Shown here piece after piece: positions 11,000 through 23,691 of a DNA stretch of 64,000 nucleotides (position 1 is the stretch's first letter; each line of letters begins with the position of its first letter). Source of the DNA: Lycium barbarum (Eukaryota > Streptophyta > Magnoliopsida > Solanales > Solanaceae); the NCBI RefSeq assembly GCF_019175385.1, contig NC_083337.1:165863713-165927712 (forward strand). Reading direction: 5' to 3'. Position numbers and translations under genes: made by a program. The notes beneath the pieces were generated by a model. It was not told where the DNA came from and searched no databases. It saw only the letters and a list, made by a program, of their open reading frames with translations.

Positions 11000-12484
11000 T
11001 AACTGATCGAGACTTTGCTCACTAGAAGAAGGACCTTTCTGCACTGAATTAAGTCAACTCCCACTTCAACTAGCAAGTCGCAACCTATCCTATTCAGACA
11101 CCTAACAACGATGGCCGTACTTGTAGCCCAACGTAAAACATAGCATATCCGTCCATCAAAATAATAGCCAGTAAATATTATTTTTTGCACATTATACATA
11201 GATACACGTATTTGATACATAGTAACAACAACATACCAGTGTAATCCTACAAGTAGAGTTTGACAAACGTATGTGGTACATATTAGTGTATATTATTTTA
11301 TATATTTGACTAACAGGTGTAATTATTTTAGCCGAGCGGTCCAATACCTTAAAACCCTAAAAAAGGAAGTAAAAAATCTTCCGTTGTAATTCAGTGATTA
11401 AGTACCCCTCAGTTCTCAACCAGAAATCTTATGTTTGAGTTGTAGCCCCCATATGGAAGTTTCCAGCTTGAACTCGGATAAATCAGACACCAAAAAAAAT
11501 ATCGTCGGACATAGAGTGAAAAAATAAAAGAAAATTAGAAAAGGAAATGGACCTTTTCCTTTTTTTTGTTCCTTTTGGGCTATTTTTACAAGTAATGCAT
11601 TTAAGTGATTTTTTCTGTTTTTCTTGTACTATTATGGAAACGGAAAACAAAGTCAACCTTGAATTTCTACAGGCATTGAATGATGAATGAAATGATGATA
11701 CCTGGAAAGTTTTCATTGAAGGCAGTAAAGCATACCCAACTGTCAAACACCAGTCCCTTTTAATGATCAGTGTACTGTATTTGGAGGGTTCAAAGAGGAA
11801 ATTGAGAAAATGGGTCCTCTCTTCCCCTTCCCTAATCACAAATAAATCTCTCCTTTATGATGATCACCTTTTTTATTATGGTGCTTGTAACTGCATTAGA
11901 AAAATTATTCTGTTCTAAATTGATGCATTACGCATTGTCTTTTGTAATAAGAGCGTTAAATGTTAATTGAAACCAACTTCTTACGACATTTCTACATCAA
12001 CCTATGATTTCTTTTATCTTCTAGGCCTCCACGCGGATATTGAGCTTAATTGTGACTTTGATGGATACTTATGGACTCATAAAGACAACTTAGTTAGTCA
12101 TGTTTTTATGGAAGTAATATTCTTAATTAACTTGGTCTAGTGTACTAAGTTTCAACGTCTTAAATAGAAAATAAGATATGTACTAATGACTTGCAACATC
12201 TTAAATATTAATTTTCCGATCCATTTTGAGTTACTATTGAATACACTATTAAAAAATAGTAGTCATTATATTTAAGTGATACTATTGGATTAACAATTTT
12301 AAGTGCATCCAATATTTTTTTTCCGTAAAAGTTAAAACTCATTTTTATTCTGCATGAGGCTTGACTTTTTCGTTTTTCTTGTCTTATGAAAATACAGTCA
12401 ACGTTGAATATTCACATGTATCCGAGCCTCCGAGGTTCGGTGAGTGAATGATGATGCTTCGGAAATTCTCAAAGCAAAAAAGGA
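11000..12484. other. Intergenic with old diverged repeats
   Basis: No gene is supported. Three diverged copies of a block '...TTTTTCTTG..TTATGAAAA..AGTCAACNTTGAATATT..' lie near 11600-11760, 12340-12480 and 12870-12975 (with GAATGATGAT and CCGAGCCTCCGA). The minus-strand frame at 11483-11839 spans one of them and has no recognisable domain. Confidence 0.45.
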
Positions 12485-12492
12485 CATGTTTC

Positions 12493-12722
12493 CAGGGGCG
12501 GAGCCAGGATTCCGACGAAGGGTGTTCATATTTTAGGACAGGGGATGTGTGAGCGATAGTTTGCACACCCTTAGTCGCTAGGCTATCCTTCGTTTCTATG
12601 TCAAGGTTGTTCATTACTAGTATATATCCACAAAATTTTATATTTATCATAGGCATTCGATAATTTTTTTCGACGAAGGGTGTTCATATGAACACCCTTC
12701 AATGGGTGTGGCTCCGCCACTG
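12493..12722. mobile_element. hAT MITE with GGCGGAGCCA ends and 8-bp TSD
   Basis: Ends CAGGGGCGGAGCCA and TGGCTCCGCCACTG. The flanks CATGTTTC (12485-12492) and CATGTTCC (12723-12730) form an 8-bp target duplication with one mismatch, as expected for hAT. The body has an internal inverted phrase GAAGGGTGTTCATATGAACA. A relative lies at 47064-47244. Confidence 0.85.
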
Positions 12723-12730
12723 CATGTTCC

Positions 12731-13440
12731 AGCCTCCAGGCATTTATTAATCGGCACTAATGGTTGACTGTAGTGTATTTAGAGAGCTTCCAGATGAGTA
12801 CAAATTAGGTCCTACAGTGGACCCCTTTTATTTTTTGTGTGTGTACATGTGTGGGGTGTTATCTTCATTATGCACGAGGATTGATTTTCTCCGTCTTTCA
12901 TTGAGTCTTTTTTTTTTATGAAAAATAGAAGTCAACATTGAATATTTGGGGACATTTCCGAGCCTCCGACGATTTGAGCATGGTCGTACTCGTAGGGATC
13001 TTAGTAGCTCAGTTAGTTTAGTTATCTAAACTTTCACCTCGTTTGTGATGATTTGATTCCTCACCTTCTAATCTCTTTCCCAATTTTTCGTATTGTCGAG
13101 CACACATTCAATTACATCTATGCCATTTTCAACAAGTCCCTACATGTTCTAAGGTATTCAAATGCACATTAAACATGTTCAGTGGTTAGCACTTAAAATC
13201 GCTCATTTTGCACAAATTAATGTAAGGCGGCATATTACGGAATTTTAATTAATCAATGATATATCACAGAAATCAAAATCGAATTTATAACAAAAAAAAT
13301 AAAAAAAGGAAAACAACACCAAATACCCTTAAAATATAGAACATTTACCCGCCCCATGCCCCTCCTAAAGTAATTTCGCTTCTACTCCAACCGGCCGGAA
13401 ATATTTACCCGACATACCCTCTCGCCCAAACTCCCTCCCT
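12731..13440. other. Intergenic, nothing recognised
   Basis: Contains the third copy of the AGTCAACATTGAATATT block (about 12930) and otherwise AT-rich sequence without a supported gene. Confidence 0.35.
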
Positions 13441-13444
13441 CTGT

Positions 13445-13738
13445 GATACCATCGCAGTATATTTATAGATCATGATGGTATCATAGAGAACTAAGAGAAT
13501 GACTGAAACAGTCCTCCATGATATCATCTCAGTATATTTATATAGCACGATGATACCATTTTCCTGAGGAGTGTCTCATTGAAGGACTGAAGCAGTCCTT
13601 CATGATACCATCATAGTATATGTATATAAGGCGATGGTGTTATAGAGATTTTTTCGAGAAAAGTTTTTTTTTTTTAATAAATGAACATAGTCATCTATAA
13701 TACTATCTCAATATATTTATATACCATAATGATATTGA
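13445..13738. repeat. Four-copy array of ~80-bp palindromic units (GATACCATC ... GATGGTATC)
   Basis: Each unit holds a left arm like GATACCATCGCAGTATATTT and a right arm like ATCATGATGGTATCA, so it can fold on itself. Units centre near 13465, 13540, 13615 and 13715. The first three are joined by spacers with 'GACTGAA(A/G)CAGTCCT(C/T)CATGATA', and the fourth has decayed. The array ends about 365 bp upstream of peptide gene 2. Confidence 0.7.
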
Positions 13739-13944
13739 CAGGGCAAACGTTGGTTCACCTAAAAAAAAAATAGTGCGCAAAAAGTTGTTTATTCCAATGA
13801 TGAAGTGACAAACCAAAGAAACAAAAAGAAAAACTTGCTGCCAAAGTTATTGTAACTCCAATTTTCATAAGATTTAAGAAATCAAAATAAACAATTCGAC
13901 ATGTGAAAAACAAAAACTCCAATATCTTCCCCTCCAAACATTAC

Positions 13945-13951
13945 TATAAAA
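13945..13951 (+). promoter_or_regulatory. TATA box of peptide gene 2
   Basis: TATAAAA, 159 bases upstream of the ATG of the peptide gene, followed by a pyrimidine-rich leader. Compatible with a 5' UTR of roughly 120 bases. Confidence 0.5.
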
Positions 13952-14103
13952 TCCACTCCCCTAACTTTACCTCACTCACACTTTCTTCAATCATCGCAAA
14001 GCCTTACAAAGTTTCCAATTTTCCCCCATTATTCTTCAAAATCACTTAACCACCCCATTCCCCTGATAATTTTTCTCTGCGATCTGTCACTTTCGAGGCA
14101 CAA

Positions 14104-14322
14104 ATGGAAATTTCGCCGTCAAACAAAACGAACAGACGGAAAATAAGACTCCCACCGAGACGAGGAGAAGTTAAAGTAACGATTTTCAAGAAACTGTTGA
14201 AATCGGTAGCGTCAGTTGTTACAATAATCGGCGATTATGGGAAGACAATTGGAAGAGATGCAGATTGCTTTGGTCCAAAACTCATTAATCCAGCTGAAGC
14301 TCTAGTGGTGGATAGTCCTTAG
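14104..14322 (+). CDS. Small basic protein, PPRRGQIK family (paralogue 2)
   Basis: Single-exon gene of 72 codons with an ATG start at 14104 and an upstream TATA box. The basic N terminus (NKTNRRKIR) leads into LPPRRGEVKVTIFKKLLKS at residues 16-34, the conserved core of the family (PPRRG at residues 17-21, then a hydrophobic/basic amphipathic stretch). After SVASVVTIIGDYGKT the C terminus (DADCFGPKLINPAEALVVDS) differs from the Ser/Thr-rich tails of the other two. It lies 213 bases upstream of MULE 1, so a 3' UTR still fits. No signal peptide is seen. Function unknown. The alternative that it is a decaying copy cannot be excluded, but the frame is intact. Confidence 0.72.
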   Translation: MEISPSNKTNRRKIRLPPRRGEVKVTIFKKLLKSVASVVTIIGDYGKTIGRDADCFGPKLINPAEALVVDSP

Positions 14323-14534
14323 ATAGCGATTCTTCTCATTTCCACGGAGTTCAACCTTTTTATCCATTTCCAGCTAACAAACAGAGCTTTTAGCTTACTG
14401 CATTTCATTTTTTTTCCCCTTAATTAAGTATACGTAGTTCAGTTTGTTTGCTTTGTAGTGTATATCATAAAATGTTGTAACACTTGTTGTCTGTTTCTTC
14501 AGGAAAAGAAATAAGTACCTTTTTATTTCTTTTT
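14323..14534. other. 3' flank of peptide gene 2 up to MULE 1
   Basis: T-rich, probable 3' UTR and terminator region. Nothing else is seen. Confidence 0.35.
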
Positions 14535-14876
14535 GGGCAAAAATTACCTTTGAACTTTGAAAAATAATTCATTCATGCTCTTCGTTATACTTTAAGGTCA
14601 ATTATACCCTTACCGTTATACTTTGAGCCAAATATGCTCTTAAGTATAATGGCGTGCCACGGGTCGGTCTCTCAGTGGCCAACTTATTTCCCCTCTTATT
14701 TTTCATCCAAATCAAATAAATACAGATCCGACCCAATCAATTTAGTACCCGACCCGTCAATAAAATATCATACCCAAATAAATCTAAACCTAACCCGTCA
14801 ATAACATATCTAACGCTACTCTCTCTCTCTCTAAAAAAAACGCATACCACCTCTCTCCATCGTCTTCAACCTCCAT
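14535..14876 (+). repeat. Left terminal inverted repeat of MULE 1
   Basis: Starts GGGCAAAAATTACC. It contains ATACTTTAAGGTCAATTATA, CGTGCCACGGGTCGGTCTCT, a (CT)n run, and ends near CGTCTTCAACCTCC. It matches the reverse complement of 23692-24033 over about 340 bp with roughly 90% similarity by eye. The likely first non-coding exon of the transposase continues from it (AAACCCTAGG region, donor at about 14947). Confidence 0.85.
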
Positions 14877-17291
14877 AGCTGACTTCTCTATTAGAAACCC
14901 TAGGTTTTTCATGTTCCGAATTCAGTCCATTTAAAGGCTCAAGAAGGTACTGATTGTACATATATGCGTTTAATTGGTGCTGTTGTTATTATTTCCCTTT
15001 CCATTTTAAATTCGGGTCCATTTCTTGGTTTGTTTGTTGATTAATATATTCTGATTTCAACTTTTTCGTTAGATTCCTTTTTGTCTTAGTTATTTTCTTG
15101 TCTTTGATGTGTTTCCCTTTTGTTGGGTTATACGGAAAGTGCAATAGAATCTTATAAGCATAGTTCTTCTCTTAGGTTAGAGTCCCTATGTTTTTTTTAG
15201 CTTTACTTTTTTCTGGAAAGGTGTCCTGACAGTTATTACAAACATAAAGTTTGGTCTTACTTGCTTTTTAATGAAAATGGTGGACTCACATAGTTACTTT
15301 ATGCCTATGTGGTGGACTCACATGTTATAATTATTGTTTTCTTTTAGGGTTTTATTTTTAGTGGTTTTAGGATTCTTGTCTGGTCTATTAATGTGGGGTT
15401 GGTGGTATAATGAAAGGTGATACTGTTTTAAGATTTTTATTTTTTAAAAAATATTCTTTAGGGTTTGGTCTATAGAATTTTATATTGCTTAGTTTGGTTC
15501 TGTTGTTTATTAGTTTATGGGCTGATTTATGAAAAACAAAATGAATTTAGGCAATAAACAATGTCATGTCAAGTGTGTGTTTTGGGATAAACAATTTCAT
15601 GTTTTTTATACTTTCTCCAGAATATTATATTGGTTAGTGTGATAAACAATTCCATTTGATATATGTTTGGTTGTGTGGTGTCTCGTAGTCTTGTTGTCTC
15701 TTAGTATTTTTTAATGTTTAACATTTATGGAAAGTTCATTTATTTATGAACTAGCTACATGGTTCTACATTTATTGAGGGGTCCCTATTCTTATACTATT
15801 GTGTGTGGTCCCCAAAATTGATTTCTTTTTTCATTTTTGCTAATTGGTATTTGCTCTTATGATTAATGATAACATCTAGAAGATCCTTCATTGTAGGAAT
15901 GGTTTAGTCATAGCAACTTGCTTATATTAGCTAGTTTTCCCTTACTTTAACTCATTTACTATTTGCTTTTCTGTTTTGGTAATTAGTTTTACATTTATGA
16001 AGGGGTCCCTATTGTTATACCATTATGTGTGGTCCCCGAAGTAGTTGAAATCTTTTTTTCATTTTTATACTATTGTGTCTTGGTTTCAGTTTGTGGTCCC
16101 TTATTTTAACTAATTTACTATTTACTTTTCTGTTTTGCTAAATGGTATTTTGTCTACTCATTTACATTAACTTTTACTTACTAATTAATTACAGCTTATT
16201 AAGATGATAAAAGTCAACTTATTCTTCCATCATGGTGGTGATTGGATTCGAGAACCACATGTATGAAAAGAAATGGGTTCACTATTGGAGAGAGTATGAT
16301 CCTGATCTCTTATCTTATATTGACATTGTAAATGAGTACACGTTCCAGTTAGGATTTGTAGGTGTCCAACAATTAATTGTTGCTGGACCATCTGGAAAGT
16401 ACTTTGAATTAGAAGGTGATGAAGGTATTAGGAAATTATTATCATTTGTCTCCGAAGAATACCATGTCATTCATTTCTTTGCTACTGGTGAATGTGAAAT
16501 AGCTGTGCATATTCCAAATATTCTACAAAGTCATGAATCATTTTTCTTAGTACCTAATTTTGTTAATGAAGTTGGGACAGATGTGCATGTTCCAAATGTT
16601 CTACAAAATGATGAATCACTTTTCTTAGTACCTAATTTTGTTACTGAAGTTAGGACAGATTGTAGTGACACTGAGGATGATAATGGTAATGGCATTTGAT
16701 TGTCCAGAATATGATAGTGAGGAATTAGAGAGACTTGCTACCCACAAGAGAAGGGTTATCACTGAAAACTTGAATGATTTTAGGGAGTTAGTTAAGGGTA
16801 TGACCTTCAAGGACATACCAGAAGCAAGGAATTTCTGTAGACTTTATGCACTGACAAACAAGAAAGAGTTAGTTGTTGAAAAAAGTGATACGCATAGGGT
16901 GAGATATTCATGTGATGTTGTAGGATGCCCATTTATATGCCACATATCTGATGATGAGACTATTGTTGGGGTGACTGTTAAGACTTTAATTCCTCATAGT
17001 GATTGTGGTGTAGTGTGTGATAACCCACTGATCAACTCTAGTATCATAGCTCAATATTTCAAGGGAAAGTTACAAGATGACCTAAAATACAAGGTAAAAG
17101 ATATGAGGGCTGACTAACATAGAGTTTTTGATTTAAATGTATGTGAAGGAAAATGTAAAAGAGTCAAAAGAGAGGTTCTGGAAACTTTGGAAGGTAGTTT
17201 TACAGATAATTACAAAAAACTGGAGGCCTATGCAAATGAATTGAGAGAATCAAATCCAGGAAGTGATGTTGTGAATAATTTGTCCAAGGAG

Positions 17292-18319
17292 GGTAACACC
17301 CCGTACCTTTAACCTAAGCTTTGACCATGATCCTAGACTTAGAAAATCAGATAAAGAATGTGGGAATTGGAATTTCCCTGTTCAATTGTAAGATGGAGGT
17401 TTACGCCCATGAACAGTGACCGAATTTCAGTATACGGCCCGTAATTCAAGTCATAAACTGTTACCAAGGATTTCTAAGCATTCTGGAATTTGGCAGTTGG
17501 ACGTCATATGGTTAAATACGGACCGTATTTTAAAATACGGCCCGTATTTCAAAACATATTTGGAATGTGGAAAAACTTCCTTGATGAAAGTTGTAGATCT
17601 TTGAAATACCTTTCCAACGGTATATTATGGAGGTCAAACGGACATCTGTGCAAAGAGTTATGATCATTTTACTGAAGAGACGCAGTGCAGTCCGTATTTC
17701 AAAATACGGCCAGTATTTAACTGGGCCGAAAATCCAATTTTTCCAGAACAGTATATATTCGTCCGTATCAGTTCACATCATTATTTTTCATTCCTTCAAG
17801 CCCTAAACGACCTCCTATCCTCCTCCATCATCAAGAACACCAAGGTAAGCCCACTCTAATTATTCCAAGTCAATTCTAACATATACTCTAATAATCTAAT
17901 CAAGAAATTATTGTTCCTAATCTAGGGTTTTCAAGAAAACCCATCTCAAGGTTCAAGAATCAAGATTTAGGAAATCTTCTTCAAAACTCATGTCTTTAAT
18001 TTAAGTTTTGGAGCAATTAAGGTATGTAGAACTTCCATCCACATGTGGGAATCTCTACGTTCTTCTCCATGCTCCGTTTCTTGATATCCATGAAGTGCAA
18101 CTCCTAGGGCATTAAACCCAACATATTGGCAGCCCATATTTATGTATTTATGTACATGAATTTTGTATCTATACTGGTTATTGTATTTCTAATATTCCAT
18201 TACGGTTATTAGGAACCCTAGCTTAATTCATGAATCATGAATTCTTCCTCATGTGTTCTCATACGTTTATATGAAACTTTATGATTTTATCTAGCAAGTT
18301 ACAAGCATGTTTTCAAGTC

Positions 18320-18384
<65 letters not shown>

Positions 18385-19424
18385 TTATTGTTATTACTCA
18401 TGAATCAAGAACATGTTTGCAAGACTATGACAAGTTATCTTATGAAACCATATTACAAGATATTTCATGAAACCATTTTCAAGTTATTTCGTGAAATCAT
18501 GATTACAAGTTATTTCACGAAAATCATGGGCTTCTTAGCCAACTATATCATGTTCATGTTTTTGGGAATTGCTTAGTTAACCGAGAAGGCTTAGATAGCC
18601 TGAAACTACGTTGCCACCATAGGATAAGGGTTGTCAGCAAGGAGGCAACACCTTCATTATGCAGTTTGGATCCTTACATGCTTATTATTACTTAAATCTC
18701 ATATCCGTGGCAAGGTGTGAGTGTTCTTCTGGTAGGACGCAAGTACCAGATCATGTTGTCGGTTATACTATAGCGTTCCCCACGTTACAAGCAGTTTTAC
18801 ATACATGTATTTTCATTGATTTACTATTTTCAAACTTTACTCACGTTTCATGCTCATGTTCAAGTTACATTCAGTTTCCGTTCATGTCCTATACCTATGT
18901 TGTGCCATGTTCTTCATTTCAGCAGGTTTTACATACTAGTACTATTCACCATGTACTAACGTTCCTTTTGCCCGGGGCCTACACTTCACGGTGCAGATAA
19001 CGGTTTTCAGGAGCATACATCTGCGCAGTAGGATCACTTCAGTTATCAGCTTATTGGTGAGCCCCACTCCTCTCGGGGTTCAACATAGAGTCTGCATTAG
19101 TATTCAGTTTATGGCAGTCCAGGGCCATGTCCTGGTAGTTAGTATTCAGACATGTTTTAGAGGTTTCATAGACAGATGTTAGTTCACAGAGTCAGTTATG
19201 CTTTCATGTTTGCAGACTATTATGTTTTCATGATTTTTCACGCTATGAGATAATTTCAAGACTTTATTCCGCAAATTACATTTTCACAATTCATTTAAAT
19301 TGCATCATATAGAGTATATTGTTTTGATGCCCATGTTGATAAGCAAGCCATGAGGTTCGCTCGGTCACATGCAGTAAGGCACCGAGTGCCGTGTTTCGCC
19401 CAGGCCATGGTTCGGGGCGTGACA
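17292..19424 (+). mobile_element. Solo LTR (Tekay/Del-like chromovirus type) inside the transposase exon, TSD AGGAG
   Basis: Begins GGTAACACCCCGTACC (the usual TG start read as GG) and ends CGGGGCGTGACA. AGGAG flanks it exactly on both sides (17287-17291, 19425-19429). Length 2133 bp, with no internal region. TGTAACACCCCGT...GGGGCGTGACA ends are common in plant chromovirus-type gypsy LTRs. It contains a (TA)n run at 18323-18381 and a pair-rich block near 17400-17720 with CGGCCCGTATTT repeats. Removing it and one AGGAG restores transposase reading across the junction. Confidence 0.87.
18323..18381. repeat. (TA)n microsatellite
   Basis: About 29 TA units in a row within the solo LTR. Confidence 0.95.
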
Positions 19425-19739
19425 AGGAGGCACTAGCTCAAGGTAAAAGGAAATTTCTTAGAATGTATATTTGTTTCAAGGCATTGAAAATTGGTTTTAA
19501 GGAAGGGTTAAGACCATTTATTGGGTTAGATGGTACATTCCTTAAAGGAAAAGCCAAGGGTCAAGTATTGGTTGCTATTGGTCAAGACAGTATGAACCAA
19601 TTTTACCCTCTAGCATGGGCAGTGGTTGATAAAGAGACCAAGAGGACTTAGAGCTGGTTCTTATAGCAGTTGCAACACTCACTTGAACTCCATAATGGCA
19701 AAGGAATAACCTTCATATCAGACATGCAGAAGGTAAACT

Positions 19740-19962
19740 ACACTGTTTTTTTTTAATTTGTTTTTTAAATCTGTTTTTTAATCTGTTTTTTTTAATGTAT
19801 TTATTATCTGTTTTTTAAATCTGTTTTTTTAAATCTATTTTTTCTCTGTTTTTTAAATCTGTTTTTTATCTGTTTTTAAATCTATTTTTTTTAAATCTAT
19901 TTTTTATCTGTTTTTTAAATCTTTTTTTTTAAATTTGTTTTTTTATCTGTTTCTATTATCTT
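19740..19962. repeat. T-rich minisatellite (ATCTGTTTTTTAA)n in a transposase intron
   Basis: About 14 degenerate units of ATCTGTTTTTTAA (12-19 bp each) fill most of the intron that separates the second catalytic Asp exon from the rest. They create a strong poly-U tract in the transcript. Confidence 0.75.
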
Positions 19963-21577
19963 TTGCAGGCTAACCACTCTATCAAATCTTTGTTTTGTCT
20001 GTTTATCCAGTTTCAATTAATATAGCTTATATTGTTTGTTTCTTATATGTAGGGACTGCTTGATGTAGTAAAGAATGTACTGCCCGAAGCACATCAGAGA
20101 TTTTGTGTAAAGCACATTGAGGCAAATTGGTGCAAAAGATGGAGTAAAGGTGAGTTGAAGAAGCTTCTGTGGTGGGGTGCATAGTCCTCCTATGCTGAGG
20201 AGTTTGGAGACCAACTTGAACAGATGAAGCAGTTGGATGAACCTGCTGCAAAGGACTTAATTAGCAGGTATCCTCCAGAAACATGGTGTAGAGCTTATCT
20301 TCATACAGTCTGTAATAATCAAGGAGTGGACAATAATTTTACTGAGTCATTCAACTCTTGGATACTTGAAGCAAGGTATAAGCCCATTATTGGGATGTTG
20401 GATGACATAAGGATTCAGGTGATGAATAGGTTGAGAGAAAATGATGAGTTTGTGAATAAATGGTATGGTTTGGTCAGTCCTAATATAATGACGTTTTATA
20501 ATGAATATTTGAAAATAGCCCAAGTGTGCAAGGTCAATGGCAATGGAAATAGTGGATATGAGGTAACAGAAGGACATGATAGACATGTGGTGAATTTGAG
20601 GCAAAAGCGGTGTACTTGTAGGACATGGGACATTACTGGAATCCCATGTCCACATGCAATCAAGGCCATGATTCACAAGAAAATTGACCCTATTTCTGAG
20701 ATACATTGGTATCATAGCAAGGAGACATTCAAGCTAGCATATAAACACAAGTTGCAGCCGGTTAGGGGCGTACAGTTTTGGAATGTTGACCCTTCTCAGG
20801 CCATGGAACCACCAGCTTTGGTCAAACTTGTCGGCAGACCTAGGATTAAGAGGGATAGAGGGAAAGATGAGGCCCTTAAGAGGCAAGGTGAATGGAAGCT
20901 TTCAAGGAAAGGTAGAGTGATGACTTGTAGCAACTGTGGAGAGCCAAATCATAATGTTAGGGGCTGTGGCAAGGTAAATTAACACATCTATTAACTGTTG
21001 TGTATCTAATATTAGTATAATTAACTGTTTTCTAATGATCTTTTTTTTTTTTGCCTTTTTGTAGCCAAAGAAAGGCAAGCAACAAGCTAAGAAAAGGCAG
21101 TCTGCTAGGGGCAAAAAGAGGCAGACTCGAGGCTTAGTTGATGAAGATGAAAATTCCCAAGTTGAAGAAGAAATCAACTTAACAGCCCCTCAACCAACCC
21201 AAGACAGTCAGCCCATACCTTGTGACTTCATGCCTACTCCAGTGCGTTACGGGCATGCTTCTAGTAGCAGCATCCCATTTCCTAACTTTGAATATCCTTC
21301 AGTTGAGGAAGATGATGAAGACCCTTTTCTAAGGCCCATAGTGATTTCTGAATTTTCCACAAGACTTCAAATGAGGCAGAAAGCACAAGAACCAACAGGT
21401 AGAAGGGCAATAAGCTTTAGAGGTGACCAGAATGGTGTTAGTGAGGCAACCAATCTTCCAGTCTCATTAACAAGCTTAACTTGGCAAGGGAATGATGCAG
21501 TTACTACCAACCAATTGGAGGCTAAAGCTCAAGAGAGGATTGGGAAGTTGAATCCAAGAAGGGGACCTAACAATTGA

Positions 21578-22873
21578 TTTAGCTTTATGAAATGTTATTG
21601 TTTTTTGTGAATTATGGTGATGTATTTACTGCTTAAGACAGTACTCTTAATTTGTTAATTATGTAATGGTCAAACTAAATGGATGCCACATTATGACTTG
21701 GGGTGTGTTAGTTTTTGGGGTTATAGTGTGGCATCCATACATCTATTGGCTTATTTTGTGTTGTGGTTGACAATTTCTTTAGCATATTTATGGTGTTTGA
21801 AATGTCCAGTTGTTTTGTCGAATTGAATTATGTTTAGTTTGACTGAAATGTTGATGAATGTCTAGTTGTGTTTTTGAGTTGAAATATGCAGTTGTAATGT
21901 GCAAAAACTGCAGTTGTGCAGTTGAAATGTGTATGAAGTGTAGTGAATTGAGATGTGCAGAAAGTGTGCAAAACTGTGTTGAAATGTGCAGAAACTGTGT
22001 TGGTTATGTGCATAAAACTGTTATGTTTTACAGCTACCGCCAGATGCTAGCAAAGGGAAATAAGCATATTTTTGTCGTGCAGCTTATTTCTCAACTTCCT
22101 TTTCACATGCAAATTTCAGTCTATTGATGACACTTCATGTTGTGGTATTCTATCTGAACTTGTAAATACTGCGAATGGAGAGGTTGGTGTTCTATATTCT
22201 GTTTGTTTATGATTGCCATAGTGATGATGATGGAAGCGTAGTTAAAGTTAAAGATAGTCCACGTTCTAGTGTGCTATGGGCCTATTCCCACAGATGGCAA
22301 GCGAAAGCAACATAATTCTAGAAGCCAAAATCAAAGTTTATCTAGTGTTTATCGTTCTGTGCGTCCGAGAATGTTCTAATATTGATTATCAAGTTTGTTG
22401 CTGGGGATGATACTTATTATTAGATTAAAAAAACACGAGAAATAGGTGAATAGCAGATGCATATTAGATCTTAGATGTTGTGGTCCTTTATTGGCCAATG
22501 AGTGTAACATGGAGTGTGACAAATATATTCTTCCATTCTGGTCAAACCACATGTTCATGATAAAACAAAAAGACACCATTTAGGTCCCATATGATATCAT
22601 TTATAGGAGCAGTTACAAGCACTTCATTCAAGTATTGGAAACTAAAAGAGCATAGCTTTAGAGAATCATAGACACAAAAAGCTCCCAAAAAGCAAATTTA
22701 CACATAATATTAGCAACACTAAATTAGCAAGTTTACACATACAATAACAACAACAAACTAGCTTACGTACCAAGACTTCAACTCCTGAACAAACACTTCT
22801 ACTCCTAAACATCATCATCTAGCAAAACAAACCTTTCACTTCTATTACTAGACCAAGCATAATTCATCCCAAA
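21578..22873. other. Region between the two convergent genes of MULE 1
   Basis: No gene is seen. It includes a degenerate tandem array at about 21885-22020 built on GAAATGTGCAGAAACTGTG-like units (about 20-30 bp), and the presumed 3' UTRs of both genes. The plus-strand frame 21858-22127 is a by-product of the array. Confidence 0.5.
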
Positions 22874-23381
22874 TTAGCGACAAAAAAAATCAACTAATAC
22901 GGCCAATGAAATCATAAACAACATCTTCAACTTCAACATCTTCTCTTCCAATTCCCTTGATTTGTTCACTTGAGAGTTATTTATAGCCTCCAAGTTATTC
23001 ACCTTTTTCTTCAAGTTGTCTCTTTCGAGCTTAACCGCATTCAACGACTCTCTTAAATTGTCCATTTTCACCGTAGCCACTTCCAATTTACCCTTCAAAT
23101 CACTTATTTCCAACAAAGCATTGTCTAGAAAATTATCTTGCCACTCCCAAAAACCACAATTTTCAGCCTGTCCAAACCAATAAAATACGAAAAAATGATC
23201 AACACTTTAATGAAACAACAAAAATAAGACTCTGGACAAATAATTCAATAATAACACTTACCTTAGGTTTAGGACACTTATAGAATATCCTACCAGGATT
23301 TGAAGGTGTTTTCGAAATGAAACAACGAGCAATTTCACCACAGTGACACTTCTTCGTTGAATTACAACTAATTTCGGACAT
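22874..23381 (-). CDS. GRF-type zinc finger / coiled-coil / membrane-anchor protein carried by MULE 1
   Basis: Two exons: 23262-23381 and 22874-23167 (minus strand). The intron 23168-23261 has GT/AG borders and phase 0. The joined CDS is 138 codons with stop (137 residues), starting at ATG 23381; the longer frame upstream begins at a GTG. Residues 12-49 form a GRF zinc finger: CHCG at 12-15, NPGRIFYKCP at 28-37, then C44-GFWEW. Residues about 57-118 are a heptad-like coiled coil rich in Leu, Lys and Glu. The last about 15 residues (MLFMISLAVLVDFFC) look like a tail-anchor membrane segment. The same layout (GRF finger, coiled coil, C-terminal hydrophobic tail) is known in many uncharacterised plant proteins, often transposon-linked. 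It reads inward from the right inverted repeat, convergent with the transposase. Its role in the transposon is not known; nucleic-acid binding is suggested by the GRF family. Confidence 0.85.
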
Positions 23382-23691
23382 TGCAAGACTTAAATTCACT
23401 GAAAATTACGAAAAGGTTGAAGGTGGGGTTAGAGTAACTAAGATAACTACACAAAATTCAACATAGATTAACGTTGGGCAAAAACCCAGATTTCAAAAAA
23501 AAAAAAATCAACATACATTAATGTTCAGACCTAACAATCCGCAACAAGCCTTTAAAAAACTGAAAATACAAGAGTAGCAATAGCAGATAAACAAAGATTA
23601 TGGAGTTTATGAAGAACCTTCTTCCAATAAGAACCTTATGAATAACAACAGCAGCAGATAAACGCATATATGTACAATATTTGATGATGAA

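Larger units (their letters stand above)
16204..21577 (+). pseudogene. MuDR-type MULE transposase, inactivated
   Basis: Transposase pieces occur in order. N-terminal domain (16204 on: MIKVNLFFHHGGDWIREP, then after a frameshift near 16260 WVHYWREYDPDLLSYIDI). A second frameshift near 16697 precedes the MuDR DNA-binding region (16.7-17.1 kb, with CPFICHIS). A TAA stop at about 17113 and further coding lead to the solo LTR at 17292-19424. Then comes the DDE domain: first Asp in GLDGTFLKG, two TAG stops in place of TGG/CAG near 19650-19664, second Asp in FISDMQKGL across an intron (about 19735-20052), and Glu in NFTESFNSWI. The SWIM zinc finger is CTCRTWDITGIPCPHA and the zinc knuckle is CSNCGEPNHNVRGC. 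An intron at 20974-21064 separates the last, Lys-rich exon, which ends at 21577. The AAP stop TAG near 20182 (GGTGCATAG) also breaks the frame. All catalytic residues are visible, but the gene cannot make a full protein. Confidence 0.92.

Noticed and set aside
11483..11839. 118-codon minus-strand frame
   Set aside because: Overlaps an old repeat also found at 12.4 and 12.9 kb, with no domain and no splice or promoter support.
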